DNA from: Polaribacter sp. KT25b
GTDB taxonomy: Bacteria > Bacteroidota > Bacteroidia > Flavobacteriales > Flavobacteriaceae
Direction: 5' to 3'
Assembly (NCBI RefSeq): GCF_900105145.1
Contig: NZ_LT629752.1
Span: 2,752,001 to 2,816,000 of the forward strand
Length of the DNA: 64,000 nucleotides
Made by a program: the position numbers and the translations under genes. The notes under the pieces are model-generated. The model saw nothing but the letters and a program-made list of their open reading frames with translations, made no database searches and had not been told where the DNA came from. This document shows positions 25,092 through 35,161 of the stretch, piece by piece (the first letter of the stretch is position 1; every line of letters starts with the position of its first letter).

Positions 25092-28000
25092 ATGAAAAAT
25101 ATTTTTAATTTCCTCTACTCTACAAGATTAATGGCAGTTTTATTTATCCTTTTTGCCACATCAATGGGAGTTGCAACTTTTATAGAAAATGATTTTGGAA
25201 CACAAACCTCTAAAGCACTCGTTTATAACACTTGGTGGTTTGAGACTATTATGGTGTTTTTTGTGATCAATTTTTTTGGAAATATATTTAGATACAGATT
25301 ATACAAAAAAGAAAAATGGGCAGTTTTAATGTTCCATTTAGCGTTCTTATTTATAATTATTGGCGCTGGTGTAACAAGATATGTTGGTTACGAAGGCATT
25401 ATGTTAATTAATGAAGGTGAAACAACCAACCAGTTTTTATCAGAAACAAATTATGTAAATGTTATTGTTGATGATAACAAAGATCAAAAAACAATACATA
25501 AACCAATTTTACTTTCTGCTTGGGGCTCAAATTCTTGGGGGTTTTCTGATGACTTTAGAGAAAAAGAATACAAAGTAGATTTAGTAGATTACATTCCGTG
25601 GGCAGAAAAAAAATTAGTAGAAGATAAAAATGGCGTTGAGCATCTATTTTTGGTAGAATCATCTAGCGGAAGTAGACATGAACATTATATAAAATCTGGA
25701 ACTGTACAAAATATTCATAATATTTTAGTCGGTTATAATTCTACGGATAATAATGCTTCTATCAATATTTTTAAAAGAAATGATTCTTTAAAAATTGTTG
25801 CAAAATCTGATGGTAATTATCAAATAATGGCAACACAAGCTACTGGAAGCTTAAAAAAAGACAGTATTCAAGATTTTAAATTACGTGCGCTATACAATGT
25901 TGCTGGCTTGCCATTTGTTGCTCCAAATGAACCAAGTAAAGGAACTATGCAAACTATTAGCGGGCCAAAAGATGATAAAAAACTAGATGTTATTATCTTA
26001 GATGTTACCTCTAATAATGAAACCAAAAGAGTTGAACTTTCTGGTGGAAAATATAATAATGATAACTTTGAACAAGTTAGTGTTAACGACCTAAATTTTA
26101 GAATGTGGTATGGCTCTAAAATTTTAGAGACTCCGTTTAGCGTAAAATTAAATGATTTTCAATTAGAAAAATATCCAGGATCAGAAAGTGCCGCGTCTTA
26201 TGCAAGTGAAGTTACGGTAATTGATGCAAAAGAAAGTTTTGATTTTCGCATTTTTATGAATCATATTTTAGATCATAAAGGATATAAATTTTTTCAATCT
26301 AGTTATGATTTATCAGGAGAAAAAGAACAAACTCATTTATCTGTAAATCATGATTTTTGGGGAACTTTTATTACTTATTTCGGATATTCTTTGCTGTACA
26401 CTGGTTTAATTTGTATTCTCTTTGCTAAACATACACGTTTTGATGATTTAAAAAATACTTTGAAAAAAATCAGAAAAAAGAAATTAACACTGTCTGTAAT
26501 GTTTGCTGTTTTCCTGTCTTCTTTCAGCTACAGTCAACAGGCTGATACACATCAGCAAAAAAGAGTTACAGACCAACAAATTGATTCCATTTTAAAAGCA
26601 AATGAAGTTTCTTTAAAACACGCAGAAAAATTTAACAAATTGGTAATTCAAGATGCTGGTGGTAGAATGAAACCTGCTCATACTTTTGCATCAGAATTGG
26701 TAAGAAAAGTAAGCCAGAGTGAGGTTTTACACGGTATGCAACCTAGTCAAGTTTTACTATCTATTTTAGAAAGCCCAAGATTATGGTTTGAAGTGCCTGC
26801 TATTTATTTAGAAAAAGGAAATACTAAAATAAGAGAAATAATTGGCGTAGAAAAAGATGCAAAATATGCACGTCTTTCTGACTTTTATGATGAAAGAGGA
26901 CAATCTAAAATTGACTCTTATATTACGGAAGCTCAAAAGAAAAACATCCAAAATAAATTTGAAAAAGATGTTATTAAAATAGGTAGAAGACTTTGGTTAT
27001 TTACAAGTGCTTTAAGTGGTAATGTTTTAAAAATTTATCCGATTCCAGGTGATGAAAATAACAAATGGATTTCTCATCCAGAAGTAGCAAATAGCAAAAT
27101 TATACAAACATCAGATTCTTTATATATTCCGAAGTTATTACCGCTTTATATGCAGCTTTTGCAAACTTCAAAAAGAACTGGAGATTATACAAAAGCAGAT
27201 CAGATTTTAGATGGAATTAAAAATTATCAGAAAAAATACGGAGCAGCAGTGTATCCATCAGAAAGTAAAATCGATTTAGAAATTACCTATAACAAATTAG
27301 GTATCTTTAAATTAAGTGCTTTTTTCTATCTTTTTCTAGGCTTACTTTTAATTTTTATTGAAATTCTTAAAATATTTTATTACAAATCTAAAGTACTAAC
27401 TTACATTATAAAAGGCTTAATTACACTTATTCTATTAAGTTTTATTTTTCACACTTTCGGATTGGCTTCGAGATGGTATATAAGCGGAAATGCGCCTTGG
27501 AGTAATGCTTACGAATCTATTATTTATGTTGCTTGGGCAACAATGCTGTTTGGTTTATACTTAGGACGAAAATCTGCTTTAACTATTGGTGCAACTACTT
27601 TTTTAGCTGCAATTATTTTACTTTTTGCACATCAAAATTGGTTAGATCCAGAAATTGCAAACTTACAACCAGTTTTAAATTCTTGGTGGTTATTAGTACA
27701 CGTTTCTATTATTGTGGCTAGTTATGGACCTTTTTCTTTAGGAATGATTTTAGGAATTGTTTCTTTAATTTTAATTGCTTTTACAACCGAAAAAAATAAA
27801 AAGCGAATGGATGTAAACATTAAAGAATTAACAATTATTAACGAAATGGCTGTAACTGTTGGTTTGGTTATGTTAACAATTGGTAATTTCCTTGGCGGAA
27901 TGTGGGCAAATGAAAGTTGGGGACGTTATTGGGGTTGGGATCCAAAAGAAACTTGGGCGTTAATTTCTATTATGATTTACGCTTTTGTATTGCACATGCG

Positions 28001-28229
28001 TTTAATTCCTGGTTTACGTGGTCGTTTATCATTTAATTTTGCATCAGCATTTGCTTATTTATCAATAATGATGACTTATTTTGGAGTAAATTTCTACTTA
28101 TCTGGTTTGCATTCTTATGCAAGTGGAGATAAAGCAGTAACACCAAAAGAAGCTTTTATATACATTGGTTTTATAATAGCATTATTGATATTTGCTTCTA
28201 TAAAGTATAAAAAATATTATAAAAAATAA
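25092..28229 (+). CDS. ccsBA: CcsBA (ResB-ResC fusion) cytochrome c synthase
   Basis: This membrane protein exports haem and attaches it to apocytochromes c outside the membrane (system II). The 1045 residues fuse CcsB/ResB (helices at about 8-28, 45-66, 75-95 and about 425-447, with a large periplasmic domain between) to CcsA (from about 740). The WWD signature is WGWDPKETW (947-955). External haem ligands are the histidines in FHTFGLASRW and the LHSYASGD region. A second signal-like helix near 462-482 (LSVMFAVFLSSFSYSQQ) starts the second periplasmic part. Length and order are typical for Bacteroidetes. Confidence 0.95.
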   Translation: MKNIFNFLYSTRLMAVLFILFATSMGVATFIENDFGTQTSKALVYNTWWFETIMVFFVINFFGNIFRYRLYKKEKWAVLMFHLAFLFIIIGAGVTRYVGYEGIMLINEGETTNQFLSETNYVNVIVDDNKDQKTIHKPILLSAWGSNSWGFSDDFREKEYKVDLVDYIPWAEKKLVEDKNGVEHLFLVESSSGSRHEHYIKSGTVQNIHNILVGYNSTDNNASINIFKRNDSLKIVAKSDGNYQIMATQATGSLKKDSIQDFKLRALYNVAGLPFVAPNEPSKGTMQTISGPKDDKKLDVIILDVTSNNETKRVELSGGKYNNDNFEQVSVNDLNFRMWYGSKILETPFSVKLNDFQLEKYPGSESAASYASEVTVIDAKESFDFRIFMNHILDHKGYKFFQSSYDLSGEKEQTHLSVNHDFWGTFITYFGYSLLYTGLICILFAKHTRFDDLKNTLKKIRKKKLTLSVMFAVFLSSFSYSQQADTHQQKRVTDQQIDSILKANEVSLKHAEKFNKLVIQDAGGRMKPAHTFASELVRKVSQSEVLHGMQPSQVLLSILESPRLWFEVPAIYLEKGNTKIREIIGVEKDAKYARLSDFYDERGQSKIDSYITEAQKKNIQNKFEKDVIKIGRRLWLFTSALSGNVLKIYPIPGDENNKWISHPEVANSKIIQTSDSLYIPKLLPLYMQLLQTSKRTGDYTKADQILDGIKNYQKKYGAAVYPSESKIDLEITYNKLGIFKLSAFFYLFLGLLLIFIEILKIFYYKSKVLTYIIKGLITLILLSFIFHTFGLASRWYISGNAPWSNAYESIIYVAWATMLFGLYLGRKSALTIGATTFLAAIILLFAHQNWLDPEIANLQPVLNSWWLLVHVSIIVASYGPFSLGMILGIVSLILIAFTTEKNKKRMDVNIKELTIINEMAVTVGLVMLTIGNFLGGMWANESWGRYWGWDPKETWALISIMIYAFVLHMRLIPGLRGRLSFNFASAFAYLSIMMTYFGVNFYLSGLHSYASGDKAVTPKEAFIYIGFIIALLIFASIKYKKYYKK

Positions 28230-28278
28230 TGCATATCTACAAGTTTTCTTACACTGAAGTCGATTCAATATAAAAAGC

Positions 28279-28311
28279 TTGTGGGTATTTTCATTTTAAA
28301 ATGTATTTTTG
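28279..28311 (+). promoter_or_regulatory. Bacteroidetes-type promoter before the DUF2892/TPR gene
   Basis: TTG (28279-28281), 22 bp, then TATTTTTG (28304-28311). This leaves a 5' UTR of about 55 bp before the ATG at 28373, with an unusually G/C-rich patch at 28337-28359 in the leader. Confidence 0.6.
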
Positions 28312-28372
28312 CATTTCATTTAATAAAAACGATTATCCGAGGAGTTTTATCGGGTTACAAAAAAAACATACA

Positions 28373-28888
28373 ATGTTTCATAAAAACATAAAATTAGTAT
28401 TAGCTGGTTTAATCTCAGCTTGGGCTATTTATCAATTTAGCTTAGGAAATATTATGAACGGAATTTCCATTTTATTACTTGCCGGAATTTTTGTTTTATT
28501 TTATTTTAAAAATGAATTTATTTTATTAGCCTTTTTACAATTACGTAAACAAAATTTTCCTGCAGCTCAAAAATGGTTAAGCTATATTAAAAACCCAGAA
28601 GCTGCTTTAATTACTAAGCAACAAGGATATTATAATTATTTACATGGTATTATGTTAAGCCAAACAAATATTACACAAGCAGAAAAATATTTGCGTAAAG
28701 CTGTAAAATTAGGTTTATCTATGGATCATGATTTGGCAATGGCAAAACTACAATTAGCAGGAATTGCAATGACCAAAAGACGTAAACGTGAAGCAACTAA
28801 TTTAATGTCTGAAGCTAAAAAATTAGACAAACATGGCATGTTAAAAGAACAAATACAAATGATGAAACAACAGATGAAAAAAATCTAA
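28373..28888 (+). CDS. Membrane protein with DUF2892-like N-terminus and TPR-like tail
   Basis: I chose the ATG at 28373 (MFHKNIKLVLAG); an upstream start at 28301 would include the promoter box. The 171-residue product has two membrane helices (about 7-22 and 27-45), with the MFHKNIKL and LGNIMNGI patterns of DUF2892 membrane proteins, then a cytosolic helical region (55-165) with TPR-like pairs (NYLHGIMLSQTNITQAEKYLRKAVKLG). Function unknown; probably an adaptor at the inner membrane. It is monocistronic, bounded by its promoter and the terminator at 28911. Confidence 0.8.
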   Translation: MFHKNIKLVLAGLISAWAIYQFSLGNIMNGISILLLAGIFVLFYFKNEFILLAFLQLRKQNFPAAQKWLSYIKNPEAALITKQQGYYNYLHGIMLSQTNITQAEKYLRKAVKLGLSMDHDLAMAKLQLAGIAMTKRRKREATNLMSEAKKLDKHGMLKEQIQMMKQQMKKI

Positions 28889-28910
28889 CTTTCTCATTTT
28901 CTGATATAAA

Positions 28911-28940
28911 AAAAATCCGCTAAAAAGCGGATTTTTTTTT
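28911..28940. terminator. Terminator between convergent genes
   Basis: AAAAATCCGC, loop TAAAAA, GCGGATTTTT then more T residues. The A run on the other side makes it usable from both strands, for the plus gene ending at 28888 and the minus gene ending at 28984. Confidence 0.85.
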
Positions 28941-28983
28941 ATTTCTTATTTTAAAGAAATTTACTATTAAAACTTAAACCTCA

Positions 28984-30594
28984 TTATTTAAGCTTCGTTA
29001 AAGTTAAATCTTTATTGTATTGCACAATAAATAAACCTTGATTTTCTGTATTGTTATTTCTATAATCAAACCTTGTTTCAATTCTAGAAGTTGCGCCTTC
29101 TTTAAAAGTTGATTTTAAATCATTTCCAGAAGCTAATCTTACTAAAATATCGTACGTAATATCAAATCCTTTAGTAGCATAAAAAGAAGGCAACGTATTA
29201 TTCTTTTTATAATATTGAGTATTAAAAGCGCTGGTTTCCATAGAGTTTTCATCAACAAACTCGTCGCTTACATATGTAAAACCAATTTTTGCTAATTTTC
29301 TGTTATCAACATTTTCATAAACACTGCTCTTATCAAAAGTAAAAACTTTAGCTGTTGTTTCTTCTGGTAAACTTATTAAACTATTAATAACATCAGCAAT
29401 AATTAAATTACTATCTGAAGCCAAAATAACCCAATTTTTTGCATTTGGTTTTAAAATCTGAGAAAACCTAGATTTTGCAATATACCCTTTATCTGGTGTT
29501 AAAAGATGTATACTACTTGCATCAATTTTAGTTTGTAAAGAAGATTTTAAAATTCTACTAGTTTCTAAAGAAGCAGCTTTATCATCACTCACAATTATAA
29601 TATTTCCGTGATCAAAATTCTCTTTGATATATCTTTCTAATTCTAATCTAAAGATACTTTTATCTGGAGAAGTTTTTACAATATTTGAAGATGAAAACTC
29701 AGATTGTTTATTAGAATATACAGGAAAAACAACTGGAATATTTACATTATTAGCAACCATTTGTACTTCTTCTGAATATAAAGGTCCAATAACAACATCA
29801 TTATTATTAAAATCTCTATTCGCAAGAATACTTCTTATCTCTGTAGTGTTTCTATCTCCTGTATCAAAAACATTTAGCTCTATAGCAACACCTCTATTTC
29901 TTAAAGAATCTACAGCAATTTCTGCACCCAAATAAAAATCGGTTGCAATATTTACCAATGTTGCATTTTTAGAAAATATTTCTTTTGGTGCAAGAGTATC
30001 AATATTATACTGGTCTGCTTTAAAAGGCAATAATAACGCTACTTTTAAAGAAGTATTTGGCTGAATATAATCTTCATAAAAAGTAACATCTGTAATAGCA
30101 CTAACTGGTATTTCTCTAATTTTTAAGATTTGACCAACTTTTAAACCTTCTACTAATTCCGGATTTAACAATAATAATTCTCCTCTAGAAACATTAAAAG
30201 CTTTACTTAAACTATAAAAAGTTTCACCTTTCTGTATTTCATGAATAACAAACCTTTCTTTTAATTCATTGATAAGTTTTGTTTTCTCATCAATAATTTC
30301 TTCCTCAACAGAAATAGATTCAGCATCAACAATATCTGTATCTTCATTTAATTTTTTAGAATTATAATAATTTAAACTTTTTTCTGGCACTACTATAAAA
30401 GAATCTGCTCTTAAACCGCCATTTACATCAGGATTTAAACGAATTAAATCCTTCTCTTTCATGTTTAAATTCTTGGCAATAGTATAGATTGTTTCGCCTT
30501 TTTTAACTTTGTACTGTATGTATCTATTTTGTTGACCGCAAGAAACGGTAAACGTTAAAATACATAAAAAAATAAAAAATTTTAAATGTTTCAT
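28984..30594 (-). CDS. Lipoprotein with two LysM domains and a PBP1/LppC-like domain
   Basis: I use the ATG at 30594 (MKHLKFF), 5 bp after the guaA stop. The signal peptide ends in a lipobox with C19 (TFTVSC). LysM domains are at about 27-71 (YKVKKGETIYTIAKNL) and 117-161 (HEIQKGETFYSLSKAF). Residues about 180-535 form a type I periplasmic-binding fold (VALLLPFKADQYN, VVIGPLYSEEVQMVA) as in LpoA/YraM activators of peptidoglycan synthase. Likely a cell-wall-associated lipoprotein of the outer membrane; the ligand is unknown. It is second in an operon with guaA. Confidence 0.88.
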   Translation of the reverse strand: MKHLKFFIFLCILTFTVSCGQQNRYIQYKVKKGETIYTIAKNLNMKEKDLIRLNPDVNGGLRADSFIVVPEKSLNYYNSKKLNEDTDIVDAESISVEEEIIDEKTKLINELKERFVIHEIQKGETFYSLSKAFNVSRGELLLLNPELVEGLKVGQILKIREIPVSAITDVTFYEDYIQPNTSLKVALLLPFKADQYNIDTLAPKEIFSKNATLVNIATDFYLGAEIAVDSLRNRGVAIELNVFDTGDRNTTEIRSILANRDFNNNDVVIGPLYSEEVQMVANNVNIPVVFPVYSNKQSEFSSSNIVKTSPDKSIFRLELERYIKENFDHGNIIIVSDDKAASLETSRILKSSLQTKIDASSIHLLTPDKGYIAKSRFSQILKPNAKNWVILASDSNLIIADVINSLISLPEETTAKVFTFDKSSVYENVDNRKLAKIGFTYVSDEFVDENSMETSAFNTQYYKKNNTLPSFYATKGFDITYDILVRLASGNDLKSTFKEGATSRIETRFDYRNNNTENQGLFIVQYNKDLTLTKLK

Positions 30595-30599
30595 ATGTT

Positions 30600-32135
30600 C
30601 TATTCCCATTCTATAGTTGCAGGTGGCTTTGAGCTGATGTCATACACAACTCTATTAACTCCTTTTACTTGATTTATAATTTTGTTTGATGTTTTTTGCA
30701 AAAATTTATAAGGTAAATCTACCCAATCAGCAGTCATTCCGTCTGTACTTTCTACAGCTCTTAAGGCAACAACTTTTTCATACGTTCGTTCATCGCCCAT
30801 CACTCCAACAGAGTTTACAGGTAATAACATTGCACCAGCTTGCCACACTTTATCATACAAACCATCCTCTTTTAATCCGTTTATAAAAATAGCATCAACT
30901 TCTTGTAAAATACGCACTTTTTCTGCGGTAATATCTCCTAAAATTCTAATTCCTAAACCAGGCCCAGGAAAAGGATGACGTCCTAATAATTCTGGATCAA
31001 TTCCCATCGATGCTCCTACTCTTCTTACTTCGTCTTTAAAAATCATTTTTAAAGGCTCCACAATTTTTAACTTCATATAATCTGGCAATCCGCCAACATT
31101 ATGATGACTTTTTATCGTTGCTGATGGACCTCCATTGACAGAAACAGATTCAATAACATCAGGATAAATTGTTCCTTGAGCTAACCATTTTACATCTTTA
31201 ATATGATGAGCTTCATCATCAAAAACATCAATAAAAGTACTACCAATTGCTTTTCTTTTTCCTTCCGGATCAGAAATACCTGCTAATTTATCTAAAAAAC
31301 GTTGCGATGCATCTACACCTTTAACGTTTAAACCCATGCCTTCGTATTGTGTAAGTACACTTTCGAACTCATTTTTACGCAACAAACCATTATTTACAAA
31401 AATACAATACAAGTTTTTTCCGATTGCTTTGTGTAATAAAACAGCTGCAACTGTAGAATCTACTCCTCCAGAAAGTCCTAAAACAACTTTATCATTTCCA
31501 ACTTTTGCTCTAATGTCTGCTACCGTACTTTCTACAAAAGAATCTGGTGTCCAAGTTTGTGCAACTTTTGCAATATCTACCAAAAAGTTTGCCAATAATT
31601 GTTTTCCGTCTTTAGAATGATAAACTTCTGGATGAAACTGAATAGCAAATGTATCTTCGCCATCAATTTTATAAGCTGCATTTTCTACATCTTTAGTACT
31701 TGCCAATAGAATTCCACCGGTTGGTAATTCTTTAATTGTATCAGAATGACTCATCCATACTTGGCTTCCATCAGAAATATTTTGAAAGAAAATTTCATCA
31801 TTTTTTATATATGATAAATTTGCTCTTCCGTATTCTCTAGTGTTTGATTCTGCTACTTTTCCACCTGAAAAATGGGCTAAATATTGCGCTCCATAACAAA
31901 CTGCCAACAAAGGTTTTTTACCTTTAATTTCTGATAGCTCTGGATGTAAAACATTTTCTCCTCTTACAGAATTTGGGCTTCCTGATAAGATAACAGCTTT
32001 AAAATTTTCTAATTCTTTTGGTGGATGGTTAAAAGGATGAATTTCACAATAAATGTTTAACTCTCTAACTCTTCTTGCAATTAACTGAGTGTATTGCGAT
32101 CCAAAATCTAAAATAAGTACTTGGTCTTGTTCCAT
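30600..32135 (-). CDS. guaA: GMP synthase (glutamine-hydrolysing)
   Basis: Converts XMP to GMP using glutamine and ATP. The ATG at 32135 gives [17 protein letters not shown], the usual N-terminus, in a 511-residue protein. The class I amidotransferase has its nucleophile in [11 protein letters not shown] and later [12 protein letters not shown]. The PP-loop is [14 protein letters not shown], and the dimerisation domain ends [34 protein letters not shown] (given here only as the family end). Full length. A -7 box lies only 4 bp upstream of this ATG, so the message may be leaderless. Confidence 0.97.
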   Translation of the reverse strand: MEQDQVLILDFGSQYTQLIARRVRELNIYCEIHPFNHPPKELENFKAVILSGSPNSVRGENVLHPELSEIKGKKPLLAVCYGAQYLAHFSGGKVAESNTREYGRANLSYIKNDEIFFQNISDGSQVWMSHSDTIKELPTGGILLASTKDVENAAYKIDGEDTFAIQFHPEVYHSKDGKQLLANFLVDIAKVAQTWTPDSFVESTVADIRAKVGNDKVVLGLSGGVDSTVAAVLLHKAIGKNLYCIFVNNGLLRKNEFESVLTQYEGMGLNVKGVDASQRFLDKLAGISDPEGKRKAIGSTFIDVFDDEAHHIKDVKWLAQGTIYPDVIESVSVNGGPSATIKSHHNVGGLPDYMKLKIVEPLKMIFKDEVRRVGASMGIDPELLGRHPFPGPGLGIRILGDITAEKVRILQEVDAIFINGLKEDGLYDKVWQAGAMLLPVNSVGVMGDERTYEKVVALRAVESTDGMTADWVDLPYKFLQKTSNKIINQVKGVNRVVYDISSKPPATIEWE

Positions 32136-32138
32136 GCG

Positions 32139-32146
32139 CAAAAATA
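32139..32146 (-). promoter_or_regulatory. TAnnTTTG box immediately before guaA
   Basis: On the minus strand TATTTTTG ends 3 bp before the guaA ATG (TATTTTTG-CGC-ATG). With the usual 4-8 bp from box to transcription start, RNA would begin at or inside the start codon. No clear -33 TTG is seen about 20 bp upstream. Confidence 0.4.
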
Positions 32147-32354
32147 ATATTTTGATATTAAATTTACGATATAAGAAGTTAGATTTTTTTAGTTAATTAT
32201 TATTCGTTAAAATCTGTGAGAATTCGTAGAAAAATAGCATTAAACAAAGCGTTTTCTAAATTTTTAGAAAAACAAATAGCCTTTTAAAAACCTAGAAAAC
32301 GTTGTTATTTTTTATTCAAAGCAACTTAAAACCACAAACTTTGAATTTTAAATC

Positions 32355-33419
32355 TTAATATCTATAAACAATTGTATTAATATTCATTCCGGCTCCAACA
32401 GAAGCCAAAATAAAAACATCGCCTTTCTGTACAGATTGATTTTCTATTTTTCCTTTTAAAACCAAATCTAACAAAGTAGGTACTGTGGCAACAGAACTGT
32501 TTCCTAATTTATGAATGCTCATAGGCATAATCCCTTCTGGGACTGGTTTTTTAAATAACCTATAAAAACGTTTTATAATCGCTTCATCCATTTTTTCATT
32601 AGCTTGATGTATAAATATTTTCTTCACATCATCAATTTCTACTCCGCTTTTATCTAAAGCAAATTTCATTGCTGCAGGAACATTTGTAATCGCAAATTCG
32701 TAAATTTTACGTCCAAACATTTTTATATAACGTACATTTTTATCTTCGTTTTTATTGTAAGAACTACCATAATGTAGATAAAAAGCCTCTTCATTGGCAA
32801 AAGTTTGCGTAGCATGACTTAAAATTCCAGCATCTGGTTCTGTCGTTTTTTCAACAATACAAGCTCCTGCTCCATCACTATAAATCATAGAATCTCTATC
32901 GTATTTATCAATAACTCTCGACAAAGTTTCAGAACCAATTACCAAACATTTATTTGCGATTCCTGCTTTTATATAAGCTTGTGCTTGAATAACACCCTGA
33001 ATCCAACCAGGGCAACCAAATAAAAGATCGTAGGCTACACAATTAGGGTTTTTAATTTTTAATTTATTTTTTACTCTTGTTGCTAAAGTTGGTAACATAT
33101 CACTTTGAATCGAACCTACTTTTACATCACCAAAATTATGTGCAAAAATAATATAATCTAATTCTTCTTTATCTATATCGGCATCTTCAATAGCTTTTTG
33201 AGCTGCAAAAAATGCCAAATCAGAGCTTGTGTATTCTTTTCGTGCATACCGCCTTTCTTCAATACCAGTAATTGCTTTAAATTTTTCGATAATAACTTCA
33301 TTTTCAGACGCTAAAAGAGTACCATCAGTATCTAAAAATTTATCTTTTAAAAAATCTGTATTTTCTTTTTTTAAAGTAGGTATAAAAGTTCCTGTACCTG
33401 TAATTTTTGATGAAATCAT
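32355..33419 (-). CDS. 3-oxoacyl-ACP synthase III family protein (FabH-like)
   Basis: A 354-residue thiolase-fold enzyme with the KAS III triad: C136 (LLFGCPGW), H271 (IFIHQANEKM) and N307 (KLGNSSVAT). DGAGACIVE and the C-terminal GAGMNINTIVYRY are also typical. Members start fatty acid or polyketide chains or make 3-ketoacyl products from acyl-CoA and malonyl-ACP. It is longer than housekeeping FabH (about 320) and stands alone, so it may be the second, specialised KAS III common in flavobacteria. The 219 bp between it and guaA hold only a weak A-T hairpin (about 32253-32272). Confidence 0.92.
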   Translation of the reverse strand: MISSKITGTGTFIPTLKKENTDFLKDKFLDTDGTLLASENEVIIEKFKAITGIEERRYARKEYTSSDLAFFAAQKAIEDADIDKEELDYIIFAHNFGDVKVGSIQSDMLPTLATRVKNKLKIKNPNCVAYDLLFGCPGWIQGVIQAQAYIKAGIANKCLVIGSETLSRVIDKYDRDSMIYSDGAGACIVEKTTEPDAGILSHATQTFANEEAFYLHYGSSYNKNEDKNVRYIKMFGRKIYEFAITNVPAAMKFALDKSGVEIDDVKKIFIHQANEKMDEAIIKRFYRLFKKPVPEGIMPMSIHKLGNSSVATVPTLLDLVLKGKIENQSVQKGDVFILASVGAGMNINTIVYRY

Positions 33420-33521
33420 TCTTTGCTAATTATCATTTTACGTAAAATTACGGGCTTTTTTTATGGATAGAATGTTAAATAACCTAAAAAATACGAAATC
33501 CAAAATAGAAAAAGAAACTTA

Positions 33522-33905
33522 TTATGTTGTATAAAGGTTTAACTTTAATTGCATCACTGTAGCAATAGATTGGGCTCTAGCCTTCATTCTTTCGGAATTA
33601 TCACCTAAAAAATAGGTATCAATAGTGTTAAAAAAATACGATACCCAAAGTGCAAAATGCTCCTTCTTAAAAGTTACGAAAACGTTTATATCAAGGTGTT
33701 TTTTCATTACATTATTGCTATAGGTAGTAGTGTCAAAAATAATATCATTCCAAAAATCTGTAATTATTTCTAAATGATGTTCTAGTTGGTTTTTTGCAAC
33801 GATATCCGTAAAAAAAGGAATCATTTTTTCATCAACTAATAACTTATCATAAAACTTTGTAATAATAAGTTTTATGTCTTTTCTTGACGATATATCTGGT
33901 TTCAT
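33522..33905 (-). CDS. Group III truncated hemoglobin
   Basis: A 127-residue 2-on-2 globin. The proximal haem-binding His is H83 in KKEHFALWVSYF, and the group III signature FWNDIIF (51-57) is present. No glycine-rich loop typical of groups I and II. These proteins bind oxygen or nitric oxide and may detoxify NO under microaerobic conditions. Single gene in this stretch, minus strand like its neighbours. Confidence 0.92.
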   Translation of the reverse strand: MKPDISSRKDIKLIITKFYDKLLVDEKMIPFFTDIVAKNQLEHHLEIITDFWNDIIFDTTTYSNNVMKKHLDINVFVTFKKEHFALWVSYFFNTIDTYFLGDNSERMKARAQSIATVMQLKLNLYTT

Positions 33906-33962
33906 TTAAAGTATCTATTGTTTTTACCAAGAATTAAAAATACAGCTGATTAAAACTCCAAA

Positions 33963-34262
33963 TTATTTCTTTTTTTTAATAGGATCTTGATATGTGTTGA
34001 ATACTGAATAAATATAAATTTCCTCATTTGTAAATTCATAAATAATGATATATGGAAATCTTTTAAGTGCTAACTCTCTAAATACTGGTTTTCTTTTTAT
34101 TTGAAAATTAACTTTACCTTGTTGAAGTGTTTTAAAATAACCATCTAAATAATTATAAAATTCCAATCCTAAACCTTTTCTTACTTTTTCATACCATTCA
34201 ATAGCTTTATCTATTTCAATTTGCGCAGCAGGATCAATCGTTAAAATAGGTTTAAAAACCAT
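33963..34262 (-). CDS. RelE/ParE-family toxin
   Basis: A 99-residue ParE/RelE fold protein: DPAAQIEIDKAIEWYEKVRKGLGLEFYNYLD at the N-terminus (helix pair), then FRELALKRFPYIIIYEFTNEEIYIYSVFNTYQDP forming the beta sheet. Such toxins either inhibit gyrase (ParE) or cleave mRNA (RelE); the sequence does not say which. Its start overlaps the antitoxin gene by 11 bp, the usual order of antitoxin first. Confidence 0.88.
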   Translation of the reverse strand: MVFKPILTIDPAAQIEIDKAIEWYEKVRKGLGLEFYNYLDGYFKTLQQGKVNFQIKRKPVFRELALKRFPYIIIYEFTNEEIYIYSVFNTYQDPIKKKK

Positions 34263-34488
34263 ATTTCTGTCGCAGATTTAGCTTTACTTCTTCCCAACTT
34301 TTTCCTACAGTTTTTCCTTTTAATCTTTTTTGACGACGTTCTTCTATAATTTTATAATGCTCTTCTGATACTATAGAAACTGAATTAACAGCCGACATGG
34401 AATCAAAAACACCATTTAAAACATCTAGTTTTGTGTCATCTTCAATAAAAAGTTGAAATTGATTAATTATTTTATCCCTTAATTCCAT
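34252..34488 (-). CDS. Antitoxin of type II toxin-antitoxin pair
   Basis: A 78-residue protein, first in the pair. The C-terminal ERRQKRLKGKTVGKSWEEVKLNLRQKYGF is like addiction-module antitoxins whose tails wrap around RelE/ParE toxins (length of the motif shown only for recognition by its KSWEEVK core). The N-terminus likely binds DNA or dimerises. It overlaps the toxin start by 11 bp, ensuring coupled translation, and has a -7 box 23 bp upstream. Confidence 0.82.
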   Translation of the reverse strand: MELRDKIINQFQLFIEDDTKLDVLNGVFDSMSAVNSVSIVSEEHYKIIEERRQKRLKGKTVGKSWEEVKLNLRQKYGF

Positions 34489-34510
34489 AATAAACAGATT
34501 GTAACTTACA

Positions 34511-34518
34511 CAAATATA
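34511..34518 (-). promoter_or_regulatory. TAnnTTTG box (TATATTTG) before the toxin-antitoxin pair
   Basis: On the minus strand TATATTTG lies about 23 bp upstream of the antitoxin ATG (34488). The -33 region has no clear TTG. Confidence 0.45.
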
Positions 34519-34604
34519 ATAAAACGAAATTTGCTTTTTATACCTCTCTAAAATTAAAACTTTACAGAAACATATTGTATTTGAATAATTAGTTTTTTCT
34601 AATC

Positions 34605-35087
34605 TTATAAATAAGAACTATCAAAAGAAAAAGGTAGTAAAGAAAGTAATGAATCTGTTTTTACAATTTCTCCAACTTCTCCCATAAACAAAACCTCGAA
34701 AGATTGTTTTTGTTTAATTTCATATTCTGATAAAGATTGTCTACAAGCGCCACAAGGGCCTACAGGTTTGCTAACTTCTTTAATTGTTGAACTTGCGGTA
34801 ATTGCTAATTTTAAAATTTTTACACCTGGAAATTCTGATCCAGCCTTCCAAATGGCAACTCTTTCTGCACACATTCCTGATGGATATGCTGCATTTTCTT
34901 GATTATTACCTAAAACAATTTCATTATTTTCTAACAATAAAGCTGCTCCTACATTAAATTTAGAATAGGGAGCGTATGCTTTTTTTCTTGCTTCTACAGC
35001 TTTATCCATCAACATTTTATCTTCTGAAGAAAGTTCTGATACATCCTTAAAAAGGACTGCTGATGTTGCTATTTCAATTTTTCTCAT
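34605..35087 (-). CDS. cdd: Cytidine deaminase
   Basis: Deaminates cytidine and deoxycytidine in pyrimidine salvage. The ATG at 35087 gives 160 residues; an earlier start at 35102 would sit in the porV terminator. Zinc ligands and the catalytic Glu are in the motif MCAERVAIW (C73, E75) and PCGACRQ (C112, C115), a tetrameric-type arrangement. YAPYSKFNVGAAL (38-50) binds substrate. Full length. Confidence 0.95.
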   Translation of the reverse strand: MRKIEIATSAVLFKDVSELSSEDKMLMDKAVEARKKAYAPYSKFNVGAALLLENNEIVLGNNQENAAYPSGMCAERVAIWKAGSEFPGVKILKLAITASSTIKEVSKPVGPCGACRQSLSEYEIKQKQSFEVLFMGEVGEIVKTDSLLSLLPFSFDSSYL

Positions 35088-35100
35088 AAATAATGGCGTC

Positions 35101-35129
35101 AAAAAAAGCAGCCTTTTTTGACTGCTTTT
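35101..35129 (-). terminator. Terminator of the porU-porV operon
   Basis: Read on the minus strand, AAAAGCAG and CTGCTTTT pair around a TCAAAAAAGG loop and are followed by T residues. It lies between the porV stop (35162) and the cdd start (35087). Confidence 0.8.
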
Positions 35130-35161
35130 ATTCTTGTAAACTTACTAAAAATTTATTACAA

